From NCBI RefSeq assembly GCF_015832195.1, contig NC_052032.1, positions 9,802,618 through 9,866,617 of the forward strand: a stretch of DNA of 64,000 bases, read 5' to 3'. The notes below the pieces were generated by a model. It was not told the DNA's origin. It saw only the letters and a program-made list of their open reading frames with translations, and ran no database searches. The position numbers and the translations under genes are program-made. Positions 25,201 to 40,100 of this stretch are shown one piece after another. Source of the stretch: Motacilla alba alba. Lineage: Eukaryota; Chordata; Aves; Passeriformes; Motacillidae. Each line of letters begins with the position of its first letter. Position 1 is the first letter of the stretch.

Positions 25201-28200
25201 TACTCAGCTGAAGCATTAAAACACCCTCCACCTTCCAGATCCACCCCGACACCAGTATCTGCCATGGGAAACTGCAGTTTGCACCGTGCAGCACCCCAAG
25301 AGCAGACAGAGTTTATACTGACAGGGCAGCAAGAACAACAGAGGTTGCTAATAAGAAAGCAACGAGTATCTAACACAGCCCGAGGTGTATCACACACAAT
25401 AACAGAAAATAACTGGAATTTATACCGGTTTTTGTTACCTTCAAAAGTCAGAGGCTTGCAACTTCGAATTGGAAGTTTATTTTAGCCTCTGCTTTGCAGT
25501 CAGGAGACAGGTAATTTTTCATCACACCACACAAAATGCTGCTGAAAATATGTTGTGTTTTTCTGCAGTATAATTTTATTGCTGGCCTTCTGCCAAGAGT
25601 CTTTCTGGCAGCATCTCCCACAGTTGGAAACTGTGTATCTGGGTCAGAAAAGACAAGCCGCTTTTCAGAACAGCTCAATACATTTGGCAGAGATGCTGAT
25701 ATTGTAATTGAACTCTTTCAGCAACTCTCTTTATGATGTACCCAGACACCAAACAAAACAAGATCTGCAGTGTTGATTAATGTCAAAATAACTGACAGAG
25801 AAATATCAAAATAGTTTTCCCTCATGTTAAAAGAATCAGCAAACCGTGGGGGAACAGATAAGAAATACAATTCATGAGGATTCAGAGAGGAGCACAGGGC
25901 AGAGAAATCTGCAAAATATGACTGACCCGTGCCTTGTGCAGATATTCACTATTTAAAATCCCAGCTCCTTGTATGGAACTGTCCCTTCCCCACACAAAGA
26001 GAAATCCTGGCCACTCAGAGCCTCAGCAGCACTGTGGAGAACAGTGCCCTGTAACACTGGGACACATATTTAACAGCTTCCAACAGTATGCTCAGCATCC
26101 AGTTTCACCTGGAGACTGTGTATTCATAGGAGTTCTATTATTTTCCATGTAATGCATTTCCTGGCAAAGTTGCATCTGGGATAACCTTTAGAAGGCTGGA
26201 ATTTTCCATCCAAATGAATAATTACAAAGCAACACTATAGTTAGAAGCTGAAAAGGTACTTCCTCTGGCAAACTCTTACACTTCATACAGCAAATACTGG
26301 AGTCTGGGATTACTCCTGCCTGTTCAGTTCTCCTAACATTTCAGTCAAAGGCTCCTGTGCTCGCAGATCTCTCGGGAGCAGCCCCTGCCAGGCAGCCCCA
26401 CAGCCAGCTCTACGTGCCAAAAACAGGGGAGGCACAAACTTGATAACCAGATCTGGAACCACAGCACATGTAGCCATCAGAACAGAGAAATCAAAGTCAC
26501 CTTCCAGGCTCTGGAGCTTGACAAGGCTCACAGTGCAAGGAGCACAGCTGCCCACTTGTCAGCGGGCAGGGAGCTGCTGGAGAGCCCCTGGGGAGAATCC
26601 ATCTGTGCCAAGGCGGGACCCTCGGGTCAGGGATGCAGCTGAGAATCACTGAACACATGGAGTCCCCTCCACTGTGGAGTCAGCAATGGAAAAAGAGCCA
26701 AAAGAAATCACACTGGTACAGTAATTAAAGAAGTTCAAGAATCAAAGGCAAGCAATTGCCTAATCTAAATTAATGCATTAAGGTAAAGGAAACGGGGATG
26801 TGTGGAGTGTAGCTCATATTTTTAGCTCCTGGAAAGAAGGTGAAAAGATGGTCTAAGGGGAAATCATTACCAGCCTAACAGGAAGGTTAAAAAAGGAACG
26901 ACAGAGGCACTGTGTGAGCACGTATGCAATCATTTGAGGAAAAAAATGCTCTATTTCAGATAGAATCACACCATCCAGTCTCAGAAAGAAACAGACATTA
27001 GTAGAAATAACTGCAGCTATTGAATTGTAATGTATAAGAAAGATAAGAGTTTTGGAAAGAATATAAATCCTCCTGGGATTGAACCTACTACAGACTCCTG
27101 AGGACAGGAAGGTATTCACCACACTCACCAGGTGGTCTTCAGAGCAGCACACCAGCTGCAGACTTCAAGGTATTTTTTACATCTCCCTCTAGATTTTTAT
27201 CTGGCTTCACATTCCCTGAAACCTGTACAACCCCCAGCAGAGTCAAGGCTACAGAGGGGCTCTAATGAAATAATTTTGAAACTGCCTTCACCTCCTGGTA
27301 TGGGTGTCAAGATACAAGACTGACTGGAGACAGACCAAGTGCAAAAAGTTTTAAAAACTGGCTGCTGACACTTAAATAACAAATTGACACATGAACAGTT
27401 TAATGTTTTTTCCTGTTCAAACAGTAAGAAATATGCAAAACTGAATTGCCTGTAAAACTGAGCACTGCAGAAGACAAAATATCTTGAAGGGTGCATTTCT
27501 TGGCAGGTGTCTTAAATAAAAAGTTACAGATTAGATAATACATAAATAATGAATAGCAAAGTATTCATTTGAGACAAGGCAGAAACCACCACTGGATTCT
27601 CAGTGTCTGTGAAACACTGAACTGATTTGTGACTTGAGACACCCTGATGTTGCATTCCTGCTTTCCTGGCTGAACTGGTCAAAGGAAACATCAAGGTACT
27701 TCGCAGTCATAATGTGACATCCACACTCAAAATCATCTGAAACTCTTAACTCAGACTGCATTCATTTACAGTTGAAAAATTAACTAAATTAATAACAGAA
27801 TTACATTACACTGAAGTGACACTCACCATCTGCAATGTCATTTTCCCAGAGACAGAGCTGGTTTAAGCAAAATTCTGGATCCATGCCTGGAATGACATCA
27901 CATTCTCCAAAAGAGAATCACAGTTCTACCTCCTCCACCCAGTTTGTGCCATGCTGGGTCCTCACCACGCCAGCCCTGTCCTGCATCACACCCCAGCCCC
28001 AAAGCCTTGCACAGCTGCAGACTCCCAGAGACTCCCCACATCCCTGGACTCGTGAGCACTGCCTTTACCTGCTCGGCTTTCGCTGGCCCAGAAACCAGCC
28101 CAGGAAACGCCACGATGTTGAGGAGATTCAGAACAGGGACATTGCTTCCCCAGCACCCTCCAGCTTCACTGAAATAGCTGCAGTGCCCCAGTTTCTTTGC

Positions 28201-28905
28201 TGCTGTGATTCATATCCCATAGAAGATGGGATTCTGCAGGTGGACACGAGCTGCAGCCCAGCAGCCATGGGGGAACTGCCGCCAGGGAGCAAAGGCACAC
28301 TCATGGAAGGGGCTGGAAAGCATGGCATTCCCTCTGTGCTGGCAAGAAATAAAATACAATTTCAACAAAAAGAAGGAGGCTGGAGCCCTAACTGTCCTAC
28401 AGTACCACTGGATCTGCTTGTATTGGTGGTTTGCACTTTTTATCAGATCCATGAGGCAACAGCCAAACACGTTGGCTCTACTGTCTGTCCCCTGCTCTGC
28501 AGCCCAGGCTAATGCATGTCCTGGGAATTAGTAAGAGGAAAGAGACAAGCAGCATGGATTCCAAAGCTCTGGCTAGAAACAAATTCAGTAATTCTTACAA
28601 ATAACACAATGCAAATACGTGTTTGAGAGTCGTGTTTCCCAGTGTTTACATGAAGTGTCGAAGCATTAAGAAGTTTTTAAGAATAAATGCTCTCCTTCTG
28701 ACTAAAATTTCAGCAACCCTCAGCGGTGCAGTTTAAGGAAGTTTCTCCCCAGAATGTGTTCCCTGATGTCAGTTATACAGACCTGTGTTTGCAGTATTGC
28801 AAACCCCCTTGGTTACTGTGCCTGGCTGCCTTTCAGCCAGTTTAAACATTCATGACTCTCCTCTGAAATGCATTTTCTAGTATGTCAGTCTGCTGCCTCA
28901 GTGAC

Positions 28906-28921
28906 TTTTTTTTTTTTTTTT
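28906..28921. repeat. Poly-T tract (16 T)
   Basis: A homopolymer in the 5' intron. No retroposon structure is visible beside it. Confidence 0.85.
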
Positions 28922-30032
28922 AATTAAAGAGAGAAGATTTAAAAGGATTTGGAATGGAAGATCACTAGACTCTGTGAGTATTGTGTAAAAAGCTCTTGTG
29001 CTCCCAGCCAGTGCACATCCTCCATCAGACTTTTCCCATGTTTTAGTTCCACTCTGAGTCCTGAACAAGTTCAGGATAATTTTTTACTTCCTGACTAATT
29101 GGCTGTTTTGTCAAAGAACACATTGTCAAACTTTCTGGGTTACTAAAAGCTCAAGGTTTTAAGTGTTTTCTCTTGCCATCTCTTGCCCATTCAACCACAT
29201 TATTTTAAGTTTGATTCAATGTTACAACGTGCAATGCCACAGAAAGGTCTGAAACAGAATTTTAAACTAAAATCTTGGGCTGTTTAGGGAACAAATTTGG
29301 CTCTTTTGACGCCCTTCAGAACCCAGCACCCGTTCAGCAGAGAGCACTGGGGTTTGTCTCTGGGGGAGGGTACCCTGGCATCCACTGTCAGCCTCAGAAC
29401 ACAATTATTTGCTTCAAATCCATTATATCCCTACCAAAAGATTTGAATTAGGTTACTTAGGCATGAAAGCTAGCAACAATACCCATCACAGTAAAGCACC
29501 ACGCCAGCCTGAGATGGCAGAGAAAGAACTGTCATGTGTGACCCCACTCCACCATTTGCCTTGGACAAGATCTTGTAGTAGGAAGTCCCAGCTTGGCTGA
29601 GAGAAAGAAAAAGAGCCACAAACATATTTAGAGATGAACAGAATTAGTAAATAAAAACAAAAGTCCTATTTCCCTGGAAAATCTTGAGTCTAAAAATATT
29701 TTAGATGGGCTCAATGCAGCATCCTCTTGCCTCAGCAGGCCTCCACTGCACGCATGTGCTGTCACATCTGCCAGCTTCACTTGCAAAACTCATCTGTTAT
29801 TCCCCTCTCCACTTCACACGGCACAGTACAGCCATGGAAATGAAAAAAAGGATGACTTTAGCAGGCACCATCAGTGGTGGAAATGCTCAGTTTGTAGACC
29901 ACAAGCTAGGTTACAAAATTTATTTCTCAGCCTAAGTTCTATATATTACTCTAATCCTTAGGAACATCCTGAGATGCGTAATGAATTCCACAGCCTTTTT
30001 TTGTTGCTTATTTTTAATAGGTCATTGAAATT

Positions 30033-30045
30033 AAAAAAAAAAAAA
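30033..30045. repeat. Poly-A tract (13 A)
   Basis: A short homopolymer in the 5' intron. No target-site duplication recognised around it. Confidence 0.8.
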
Positions 30046-30520
30046 GTTAAATTAGGTGTCTGTAATACTGCACTCTCCAGTGTCTTTGGAGAACAGAACT
30101 GTGCTAAGTAATTGATCTCAAACTTGAGAAGCTACAGTTAATCTTTTTTTATCTTTTGAATTTCAAATAAAATCTGGGGGGAGAAAAAGGAGCTCCCAGG
30201 ATAAACGCACCAGTCCCAGGTGGATGGTGTTTTTAAACCACAGACACAACTTAGCTGGTTTGGCCTCTTCCTTTACATTTCCTACAGGGCTATGAATTAG
30301 TTTAATTTCTCTTTATAGACAGTGATGTCATCTCCATCATGCCACTCACAAGAGCACCAACGACACTTCCAGCTCTTCATTTGCTAAAGAAACTTCCTCA
30401 GCCTTTGCATTCTCCTCCAGACAACACACCCTGTCCTCCCACCAGCAGCAAGCAACCAAAATCTCTGAACAGCAAAACAGGATCAACATCCTGGGAGGCA
30501 CCACACCTGCCAGGAGCCCC

Positions 30521-30580
30521 GGGAAGCCCCTCGGGCAGGTCAGGAGCCCCTCGGGCAGGTCAGGAGCCCCTCGGGCAGGC
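30521..30580. repeat. 20-bp tandem repeat, three units
   Basis: The unit is CAGGAGCCCCTCGGGCAGGT. Units 2 and 3 (30541-30580) are identical and unit 1 starts differently (GGGAAG). It is a GC-rich island in otherwise AT-rich intron, a typical subtelomere-like or microchromosome-type minisatellite. Confidence 0.9.
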
Positions 30581-33500
30581 TGGCACACGCACGGGGGTGT
30601 GGCGCAGCTGCTGCAGCTCCAGGAGCAGGGACAAGCCCCTCTTTCTCTAGGAGGAGCAAACAGCCTGGCCAATCAATATCAGCATTCTAAATGCTCTCAG
30701 CCTTGCAGGGACATCAGCTCTCCACAACAGAACTCTCTCCCCAAAGCTCCTTTCATACACTTGAGCTGCTAAAAGTAACACTTGGAATTACTGTCCAGGG
30801 AAAGACTAGAGAAAAACAATCAAAGTTGGTTTATTTTGGGCCATTAGCTGCAATTTGTGACTGGCCACTTCAGTTCCCCCAGTAACAGGAAACCTGCTGT
30901 GCCTAAATGCAACACTGATGGGGTTTATTTTATTTCTCCAAAGGAGTTGCACTCGGGGAGCCGCAGCCTGTCAGGGTAGGAGAGCACACGGTGCCGGATG
31001 CAGAGGCAGGATCAAAAGCAGGATTAGAAACCAGCTGCCACAGACTGAGGGTGTTCTCCTCAGGTGGGCAGAGAGACAGAAACCCTTTCATCCCTCAGTC
31101 CAGATTAGAGTGTAAATGTTTTTATTGCCTGCTTCGCTACCTGTGGAAATCTGTGTCCATGTCACCATCATTACATTGAACTCTGCTCTTGTCAGCACAA
31201 AAAACCTGCCTGGTTTTCAGTCCAAAACTGTACTTTTAGTGATATAATAATATCAGATTATAATGCCATCAATCTATCTTATTCCAGTTAAACAGAATTC
31301 ATCTCTATAACCTGATGCTTCTGTGTTAGTGAAAATAATCCTTTTTTTAAAAAAAAGTACACAAATACTATGTGCACTGAAGGAGCACTTGGTTCTGCTG
31401 GTTTATGAGGTCTTCACCTTGCACAGCTCCTCTGTTATGGAAACAAAAGTCCTTGTATTGGGCTTTCTCAGGGATATTTGCAAACTCCTACACTTGCTGT
31501 AACGGGGTGTTCAGAAACAGTTCTTGCTGGCCTGGGAAAGTTAGGTCATTATTTATTAACTGCAGAAATACATTGAAGAAAACAATAACAAGGTAAAAGA
31601 ACATTCTTGCAAAGGCTTGTTGCTTGTTTTGACAGAAACACAAGGTAATTAAACCTGGCTAACACCTTTTCACTGAGCATTCTGCTCCAAAGCATTTATA
31701 ATTCACACTGCAGAACCAGGGACAGAACAGCAGAAGCACCAGTGCAACACTGTCAACAGAAGGAAAGGCTGTCCCTGAAATTCAGTGGACAAATACTACC
31801 AGGCAATTTCATGCTTTACCAACACAAAATCCAGAAGTTAAATTTAGAAGCATGATTTCTGCAGACATTCAGATGTTTCTGTTCTAAATTTTCCAGATAT
31901 TGCAAATTAAAACTTGGCAGACTTTGAAGTAACCCAGCACGTGTCTTGAGCAATCCAAATCATGGTCGGTCCTATTACTCTGCAAAACTGTTAGAAAAAA
32001 GAACCATGCCTTTCACCACATGGTTTCAGACAAATGACAGAGACATTCAGTTTATCTCTGTGCTGAGAACAAAACTTAAGTACTGTTTTTTCCTCTTGGA
32101 ATATTGCCATGAAAGTTAAAAGCTAACAGAGGAACCAGCATTCTGCCCACTGAAGGATAAGCACAGTTTGGTGAATAACACCACTTACAGAACTGCAGTC
32201 CAAGTGGTTGTGGCCAATTTTTCCTATTGACCATGGGGAGAATATACTGCATTTCTAGACTGATTTCATTCCTGAATCCTGCAATGAGATACCAAGGCAT
32301 GCAGGTGTCACCGAGGTGCTTTGTGCAACTGTCAAACCCTGCAGAGTTTCTGCAGCCACTCAAGAGATAAAGCGAGTTTTTCAACACCACGAAGAGTAAA
32401 CTGACTGAAACAGCTCAGAGGTAAGAAACCAAAGAAATCTTGGAAATTACTTCTCTGTCTCTCAGTAACCAGACAGGACTGCCCACCCTCCTCTTGCTAA
32501 CCTGGGGGAGATGGCAACCTCCATGCTGGACTTTAAAGGAGACTGAAAAAACATTACTCAGTCTTTTCTATTTTGATTGCAGTTATCAAGTTTCATGGTA
32601 TTTTTATTAGCAAAAAAAGCCAAAATCAGACCTTAGATACTCAAGAATTTCACAACTCCTCAAACATCACTTCTCTAATTGCTGTTATATGGTTTAAATG
32701 CTATGTTGTTTGCACAGGGAAGAGACCCCACTGCCCAAAAATTCAAGTCACTTGCCCAGGGCCACAGTAACTCAGTGGTAGCACTTGGAACAGAGTGAGT
32801 TTTTCATTTACAACACACACCAAGCATGGAGCATCCTCTTCCCTTTCTAGCATTCCACCTCCTTAGGCTTCATTAGTTTAATTTGAACAGACACTGCATT
32901 CCTGGCTGCTTTTGTTATTCAATCTCTCTTGCAGGATCATGGGTTCCTCACAGGTCAGCTTGGCAAACTATCCCAGGAAATGCTTGACAACAATTACCTG
33001 TCCATTCATGAGAGTCAAATTAGCAATTCAACATCTGAATATGGTTTGATTAAACTCAGGAACCTAATTCACAACGTGTCCTACTTTCAGGCATCAGATT
33101 TTTTGAGCACTGTGCTCTTTTGAAAGTCAAACTGATGAGGACTCAGGAACCTTGAGTCTTTTCCAAAAGAGACCAGCGGAGCCCCTCTTTTGTCAGGTAG
33201 CAGGACACACAGTCTGATCTCAGGAAGAACAGAAGCCAAAAACAAGAACACTTCAGAACACTGTGGAGGGACCTGAGCCATTGTGCAAGACAAGGGAGGC
33301 TTTGCAGGCAGCTCCTCAGCACGGAGCCCTCTGCACACCTCATTCTAGCACATCGTTGGCTTTGAAGAAAAACCCAAAGGCTCTCTTTGCCACTTGCTTT
33401 TTCTAAAGCTCCAGCTGACAGAGGAGCAGGCTGTGGAGGAGAAGGGAGTTTCTTCTCTCTCTCTCTTAACAAAACAACAAAATAACCAGTCAAAACCCAG

Positions 33501-34341
33501 CTTTCACATTAGATACTGAGTGACCCTGTAAAACGCCCAAAATCAGATGTAAAGGATGGAGAGGGTCTGAGAGAATCTCTTACAAACCAGGAAAACCACT
33601 GGGAACTCCCAGATGAGCAGGAGTACATGGCTTCGCCTGCCTGCACCCAAACCACACCTCTCAAACAAGATCCCTTTGGAAAGCTGCTCCACACCGAGCT
33701 CCAGCCATCCAACACCAGTTCATAACTCCTGGGAGTTCTTTCAGAATGGCTACTTTGATCTTTTCAGGAGATATTTCAAACTTTGTTAGAATATAATCAG
33801 CTGCATCGATCACGAGTCCAACTGTACCAAGAGGAGCACAAATAATGAAAGCAGAGCAAGGGAAAGGAGAGGGAAAGTGCAGTAAATCCTGAACTCCTCA
33901 TCTCTCTGCCAAAATTCAGTATTCTATAGACTGTGCATGAGACTTGCTACTGTGCTGTGTGATGAGGGCAAAGAGAACTCATTGAGACAAGGTGCACCTG
34001 CTAAAACTGGCACTGAAACCAGGCAGCTACTGCAAATCAGTGGTGCCCAGCACCCGCAGAAAGCAAGTCTTTGTTCTTCTGGCACAAGAGGACTCCTTTA
34101 CTGCGAGTACCACATACAGATCAAACATTTATAAGCAAGAGAAGAGCTAGCCAAGGGATTTGTATTAAAATAAAGATTGCAGATCGCAGTGTGAAAGAAA
34201 CAGGGAACGTACCAGTGAGTCCCATGCCCAGCCAAGCTCTCCCTGAGCAGTCCTTCCTCTGAAGGAGAGCTGCAAGGAGACAGCCTGAGCCAACAGTTTC
34301 TACAGCAACTGCAGAAGCACCAGTTCAATGATATTCAAACC

Positions 34342-34356
34342 CTGCAGTAACTGCAG
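34342..34356. repeat. 15-bp palindrome CTGCAGTAACTGCAG
   Basis: It has the same GCAGT-A-ACTGC core as the palindromes at 22.2 kb. A related sequence (CAGCAACTGCAGAAGCACC) lies about 40 bases upstream, making a short imperfect duplication. Confidence 0.55.
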
Positions 34357-37069
34357 AAGCATCCGTAAATGGATACTCCAGAAGAAATATTGGACAGTTT
34401 CTGCCAGACTCCCCCTGCCTCCCTGGGCCATCCATTGATGCCAGCTCAGTTCAGCTGTGGAGATGCCCATTTCTCTGCAAACGCTTCTGAATCCTCTTTA
34501 CCCTTCACAGTCTTTCAGCCCACTTGCTCCCCTTCAAAACTTCATGGAACAGCCACCAGAGAAAGTTCTGTAGACACAGTGCTGGAAGGATGAGTGTCCC
34601 CATCCTGCAAGGGAGAGACCAGTGCATCCGTGTGTGGTGCTGCTGCAACTCCTCAGGGAGAGTGGAATGCTGTTATGACAGTGGCACTGGGCTGCTGCTG
34701 CACCACTAAAAGCACACTTGGAAGCATCTCAAGGGGAACCAAAACAGAGGCCAGTTACCACCCAACTGCACAGAAAGAGCAGATCCTTTTGTAACGTGGC
34801 TGTTTTAACAGGAATGTAGAAGCCATATTGAGGAACACAAAATATTTCACCCATACACTTGGTAAGTTCTCACCTAAGAATTGTAATTTACTGAAGGATC
34901 TTGAGGGCAGGACTTCTCTTATTCCCCTTCTAAGAATCTGCTGTAATAAATCCCAGCACCTCAACAGTCACAGCTTCTTCAGTTCCATACTGCAGGAGGT
35001 TTTCCATAAGTCTGCAGTGTTACTTTGGATCACACTGAAACTTGGCATGAAGCTCGGGCTCCTGACCCGCAGCAAAAAGCTAAACAAAATTGCTCGTTTG
35101 TTTTTAAAAGGGTCAGGAGGTTTCCAGTTTCAGGCTCCTCAGTGTTGGGGTGGAAGGGAACAGTATCTACAGTCACAGCTCAGGGACGTTCAGTATTCAA
35201 GCCCTCTGCAAAGAATGGGCTTGATCAGAGACCTGTCAAAGATGCACTTTGTAAGCTGCTCTCTTCTGTTAATTTATTACGTAAGGCCACATCCACAAAA
35301 CCAGGTTTTTGGTCAACAGATCACTACTTATATAGTACTGACTTCCAACTGCCTGCTTTAAAAAATGTCCTTTATCTCCTGAGCTAACAAAAGGAAAATT
35401 ACTGAATTCCCCAAAAGATAAAGCAGACCATATGAATATATTCAGTGTAAAAGACAATCTCATTCCCACACTAATGGTAGGAGAAAAGAAACATGAAAGC
35501 AAAAATATTTTGGTTTTATCTTCGTGCCTTTTATCATGATTTATCCAAACAACACCATCACTGTGACTGTGACAGTTGTTATTTCTAAAATATGAAGAAC
35601 TATGAAATCTTAAGTGGAAAAGCATCTTATAAATTGCTGAAGTATAAGCATGCAAAGATGACTTCTGGATCAAATGTATTCCTTAGCAGGCCAGTTTTGA
35701 AGGAATAAAGACTGCCGTTCCAGACAACCATCTTTTAACACAAATTAAAATTTTAGAAGTTATTTATTTAGCAACTACGAACAGTGTCAGGTTCCACAAA
35801 ATTTGCTAAGACTGAAAATTCAACCAAATTTTTAAAATTGTCAAAAACCCCCCAGTTACAAGAGGTTCTTATGTGCCTCCAAGGTGGGAGTCATGATTCT
35901 TTTCTCTTACACAAATTTAGACAACTGTGTTCTCTCTTCAGCCTTCTGGCCATCTGTAGAGATGAGGAGGTGTGTACAGATGTGGGCTCAGAGCAGAACA
36001 AGCTACTTCTCTGAGCTCATATTTTTGGCAGTCACCAATTTCACCCTCACCCACCAGAAGCAAAGAAGTTATCGGTTTTGTCTCCCCACCCTTTTCCCAG
36101 TATTTTTGCCTTTCTTCCTGGCTTTTCTAGAACACTTGTCACCATATTTACCAGAGTACATTTATTACTGCTTTTAAAATAACAGTTTTTGTGAGACAGG
36201 AAAACATTTCAGATCTTTATAGAGGGAACTTCAGACAGGAAGAAATGAAATTGTGTGCTAAGTTCGTGGCAGAACCTGAAAAGGGGCCAAATGCTGCCCT
36301 AATCAATAGTTGCAGGTTAACTGCCAGACATTCTGCACTGGAACACAGTGTTGCTCAGTGCCTGCTGTTGAAGAGCGTTACCCATTTCCAGTTTTGGAAG
36401 CAGTGCTCCCAGTTCTCCTACGCCCCATCCCTGCGTACCCCACGCTGCAGTTCAGCCCTGGGGATGCTCTTTAAGGTCACCCAAATGGCACAGCTGAGCA
36501 CTTTGAAGGAACAGATTAAGCCTCTGCATGATTGAAGACCTGGAGAGCATGACTGGGTAACCAGAGAAGCCCTAATCTATTTGCCAAGTCCAATTACCTA
36601 GCCATCAAATCAAGAGATCATGAAGCATTAGGACACGGAATAACTGCTCCCCAAACAGTTTTAGCTCTCTGAAAAGATGACAGTCACTGAGAGCCTATGA
36701 CATGGAAAAGGCATCCTTCAAAGCAGAGGTGGGGAGAAATCAGATCTTGGACATTTATGTTTTCCCCTTATCTTCTGTTGAGCTATACAGCTATCAGAGT
36801 AAAGGGGAAGAGACTGGGACTGGAAGAGAAGTCCCAGTCAGAGAATAGGAATCCAAATGTTCTGAGTCTCTGTGTCTGTTTCCTTGAAATCCCATCAAGT
36901 ATCCTACTTAAAGACCCATGTTTGCTGTTTGTTCCATCATACCACAGCCCTCAGCTTTCCAGTGGCTGTGTCTGTTCTCCAGTACTTCACTCCCTGGAGT
37001 CACAGGCTGCACACCTGCAGCTTCCCCTTCCATTCCAGAGTCTTTTCCATGAAAGCAAATCCCCCCACG

Positions 37070-37122
37070 TCAGACATACAGCATCAGGCAGATTCTCACA
37101 TCAGACATACAGCATCAGGCAG
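37070..37122. repeat. Direct repeat of a 22-mer, period 31
   Basis: TCAGACATACAGCATCAGGCAG core copies lie at 37070-37091 and 37101-37122, identical in sequence. This is a recent small tandem duplication in the 5' intron. Confidence 0.85.
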
Positions 37123-40100
37123 AGCAGAGAAGGAAAAGTAGAAGAGCATCAGGAGAGTCACAGAGCAAACTCAGCCCCCATTCCTGGAGAAAAAGAACAA
37201 GTTTCCATATGCAAAGAGCTGCCCCTTTCAGCACAGCTATATCAAAAATAGGAAGAAATTCCTAATCTGTCTCCTCTTCATACTGGCAAACAGGTGTCTG
37301 CAGGCAGCCCCAGCACCGGTCACACCTGTCAGGACATCACACAGCTCCTCAGCTGGGAAAACCAGCCCCACAGGCTGGGCCAGTGCCACCACTCCCACCA
37401 CATAAAGAGCTGCTATGTGCATCCAGCTTCAAAACCGATCAAACCTTGGCACGCGTTAGTCAGCACTTCCCCATCACTGAGGTGATTTGTTTTATGGTTA
37501 TCACAAACACCTGCAGCCCAATCCCACAGACCTTCCCTACACAAGGTGCCCCCATTGGACCCTGGGTGATGACGCTCCTACTCTGTCAGAAACACAGCAC
37601 CAGCTGACTGCCATGGGGCAGCTAACTCAGATGCTTTTTATTTTCTTTTTTAATACAAGTTGCAGTTTGTTTGTTGAATGGATCTATTCACTCTCCTGAC
37701 ATGTAGTTTCCACGTCATGTGTTTGGTCCAGCTGGTCAGTGTCTTGCTAAGCAGGCTCTAAAAAGCCCTTGTCAATCCAACACCTTTCCTCAGGTATATA
37801 CCAGCTGGCAATTTTAAAACGTCACCTATTTCAACAATGGCAACTAAATTCAGTGGAGTGCAGCCTGTTTCCTTGCTGAATTTTGTACAGTTTCTTTAGT
37901 TAGCAAGATACTGCATTTATGATTTCATGTTATGAAGAAAGATACCGTGTTTATGGAGAGGGTTAAATTGGGACCCATGCTTTGGCTGCTACGTCCTAAA
38001 GAAAACCCAAAAAACAGCCCTGCAACAAGTGAAAAAAACTTTATGCCTCCTTCAAGATCAAGCATGACTTCCCACAATCCTGTTATGGACCCATCTCCTG
38101 CAAAATATAGACTAAAAAAGATGTATTAATTTCACAATGTCAGTGGAACTATGGTAAACAATTTTTTGGCAAAATCCTGCTGGAAGGAATCAGCTGCTGT
38201 GTGCCCAAAACCCCTGCCACAGCCTCAGGCCTCCTCAGCCTCTCGAGGGAGTTTTGCCAGAGCTCATGTCTGGAAGCACAAAGCACTGCACAGAGGTTGT
38301 GGGGCTGGGCTTCCCACACCCCCGTGGGCTGTGCTGGCCTTTCCACAAGGCTCATCCTGCCAGCTGAGAGCTGGGATCAGGGAACGTTTGGTTTAGGGTC
38401 ATCAGCAACTCAGCCCAAGAGCTCCAGAGGAACATTCCCCCACGGAACATCATCCCCGTGTCTCAGGAACACTGAAGACTCGTGAGGGCCCAACACTTAG
38501 GACGCTGTGCCAACACTCCAATCTGCTGTGTTGCAAGTAAAACAAGAAATGTGTGCAAAGTGTCTTCCCCCACAAGAATCAGACAAAAAAGAGAAAAGTA
38601 CAAGGCCCTAAACTCAGCCTGCCCTTTTCTGCTTCTACCAGGGGGCAACTTCTATGGGGCAGCACCCATTTCTCACCATTGAGTTCATTTACTGCCAAGC
38701 CAAGTGCCAAGTTCTGCTTTAAAATCTAAATGAATTCTGGTTCATAAGATTTCTTCAAGTTTGTGACATGTCACAGCTACCCACGAGTAAGAGTGTTGTT
38801 CCCAACCAGATAATCAAACATAAGATTTTTCAATAAAGACAATTTAAACTAAATGCACAAAAAGAACAAGAAGCAGCAAAATTTAATTTACTGGCATAGC
38901 CATACACACCCCAATTTTATTTTCTTCTTAAGCATACAATTAAGGGTAATTTAATTCCCCTGTGTAGGCATTACATGAAAGAGAAACATTATTGTGAGAA
39001 GGGCTCAGTACTGTTGGTACACAAACCTTACGACAGATAAATTAGACCTTAGGAAAACAGCATATAATTTACATTTTGTTATGTCAATCACCAGGAGCAT
39101 CTTAGGGCTCTGAAATAGCTCACCAAACCACAACATAAGGGAACTAATGTAAATCAACACATGTGGCAGGATCACTCAAGTTTCCACAGTCCAAAAGATC
39201 CCTAGAATGGATTTCATAAGATTATTCCTCTTCAACATCCACGCACACCTTTAAGTTACCGACAGGTTATGACAGTATTTTACTACAGAAGAGTTACAAA
39301 GTTTTGCACAGTTATAGAAAAATCAACGACCTAAGACCACAAGGGCATGGGGTTTAGTAATGAATCCCTGCTCTTTATTGCTGGAGAAGCCAGTGGGCAG
39401 GCGTGCAGGTGGCCCAGAGGAACAGCAGCCTGGCTCAGCTGCACACCAAATCCAGCCTTGGGATGGTCCCAGGCTTCTTGGGTTCAGCAGCAAAGCAGGG
39501 ACAGAGCAGCCCCAGGCCATGCTTTAGTGCCTTCCCAAAGAGCAGAACAAACGACATACCCTGATTTTGTTCTGGGGCTTCCCTTCCAGCCAGCACCTCG
39601 TCCACATTCTGACACCACAGGAAATGAGCAGAAAGGTCAGGATGTGCATTGCACAGCAGAGCTAGGAGCACAACGCAACAGACCAGCGTGGGGTGGGCTC
39701 CAAGAATTCTGTCCCTCCTATTCCATGATGACCAGAGTAAGAGGACCAGAAACATAAGGTAATTTAGCTATTAAATAAGGTCTAAAAATCCAGAGTGCAA
39801 GATGTTTACTCGCTCATATCATTCATAAGAATTCCTCTGCAGGTTTTTTGTTAAGGGACATGAATTGAGGTTTTCAAAGAAGTTAAATAGGAACACTGTT
39901 CCTCTGTGAGCTGACACTGACACGAACTGTGACACTGTTTTCTGTCATCAGTGCTCAGTGAAAAACTTGCACATAAGAAGGAAAAACTACACAAGTGCCA
40001 AGAACTGCAGAAGCACAACTGGAAAAAATATTGTCTTTGGCCTTGTAGCTTATGTCAATTATTGCTTTTAACAGAAGACACCAGCAATGCCCTTCAGGTA

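Noticed and set aside
27835..28512. 225-codon plus-strand ORF
   Set aside because: No recognisable domain; it lies within the STRBP 5' intron on the opposite strand with overlapping minus-strand ORFs of similar quality.
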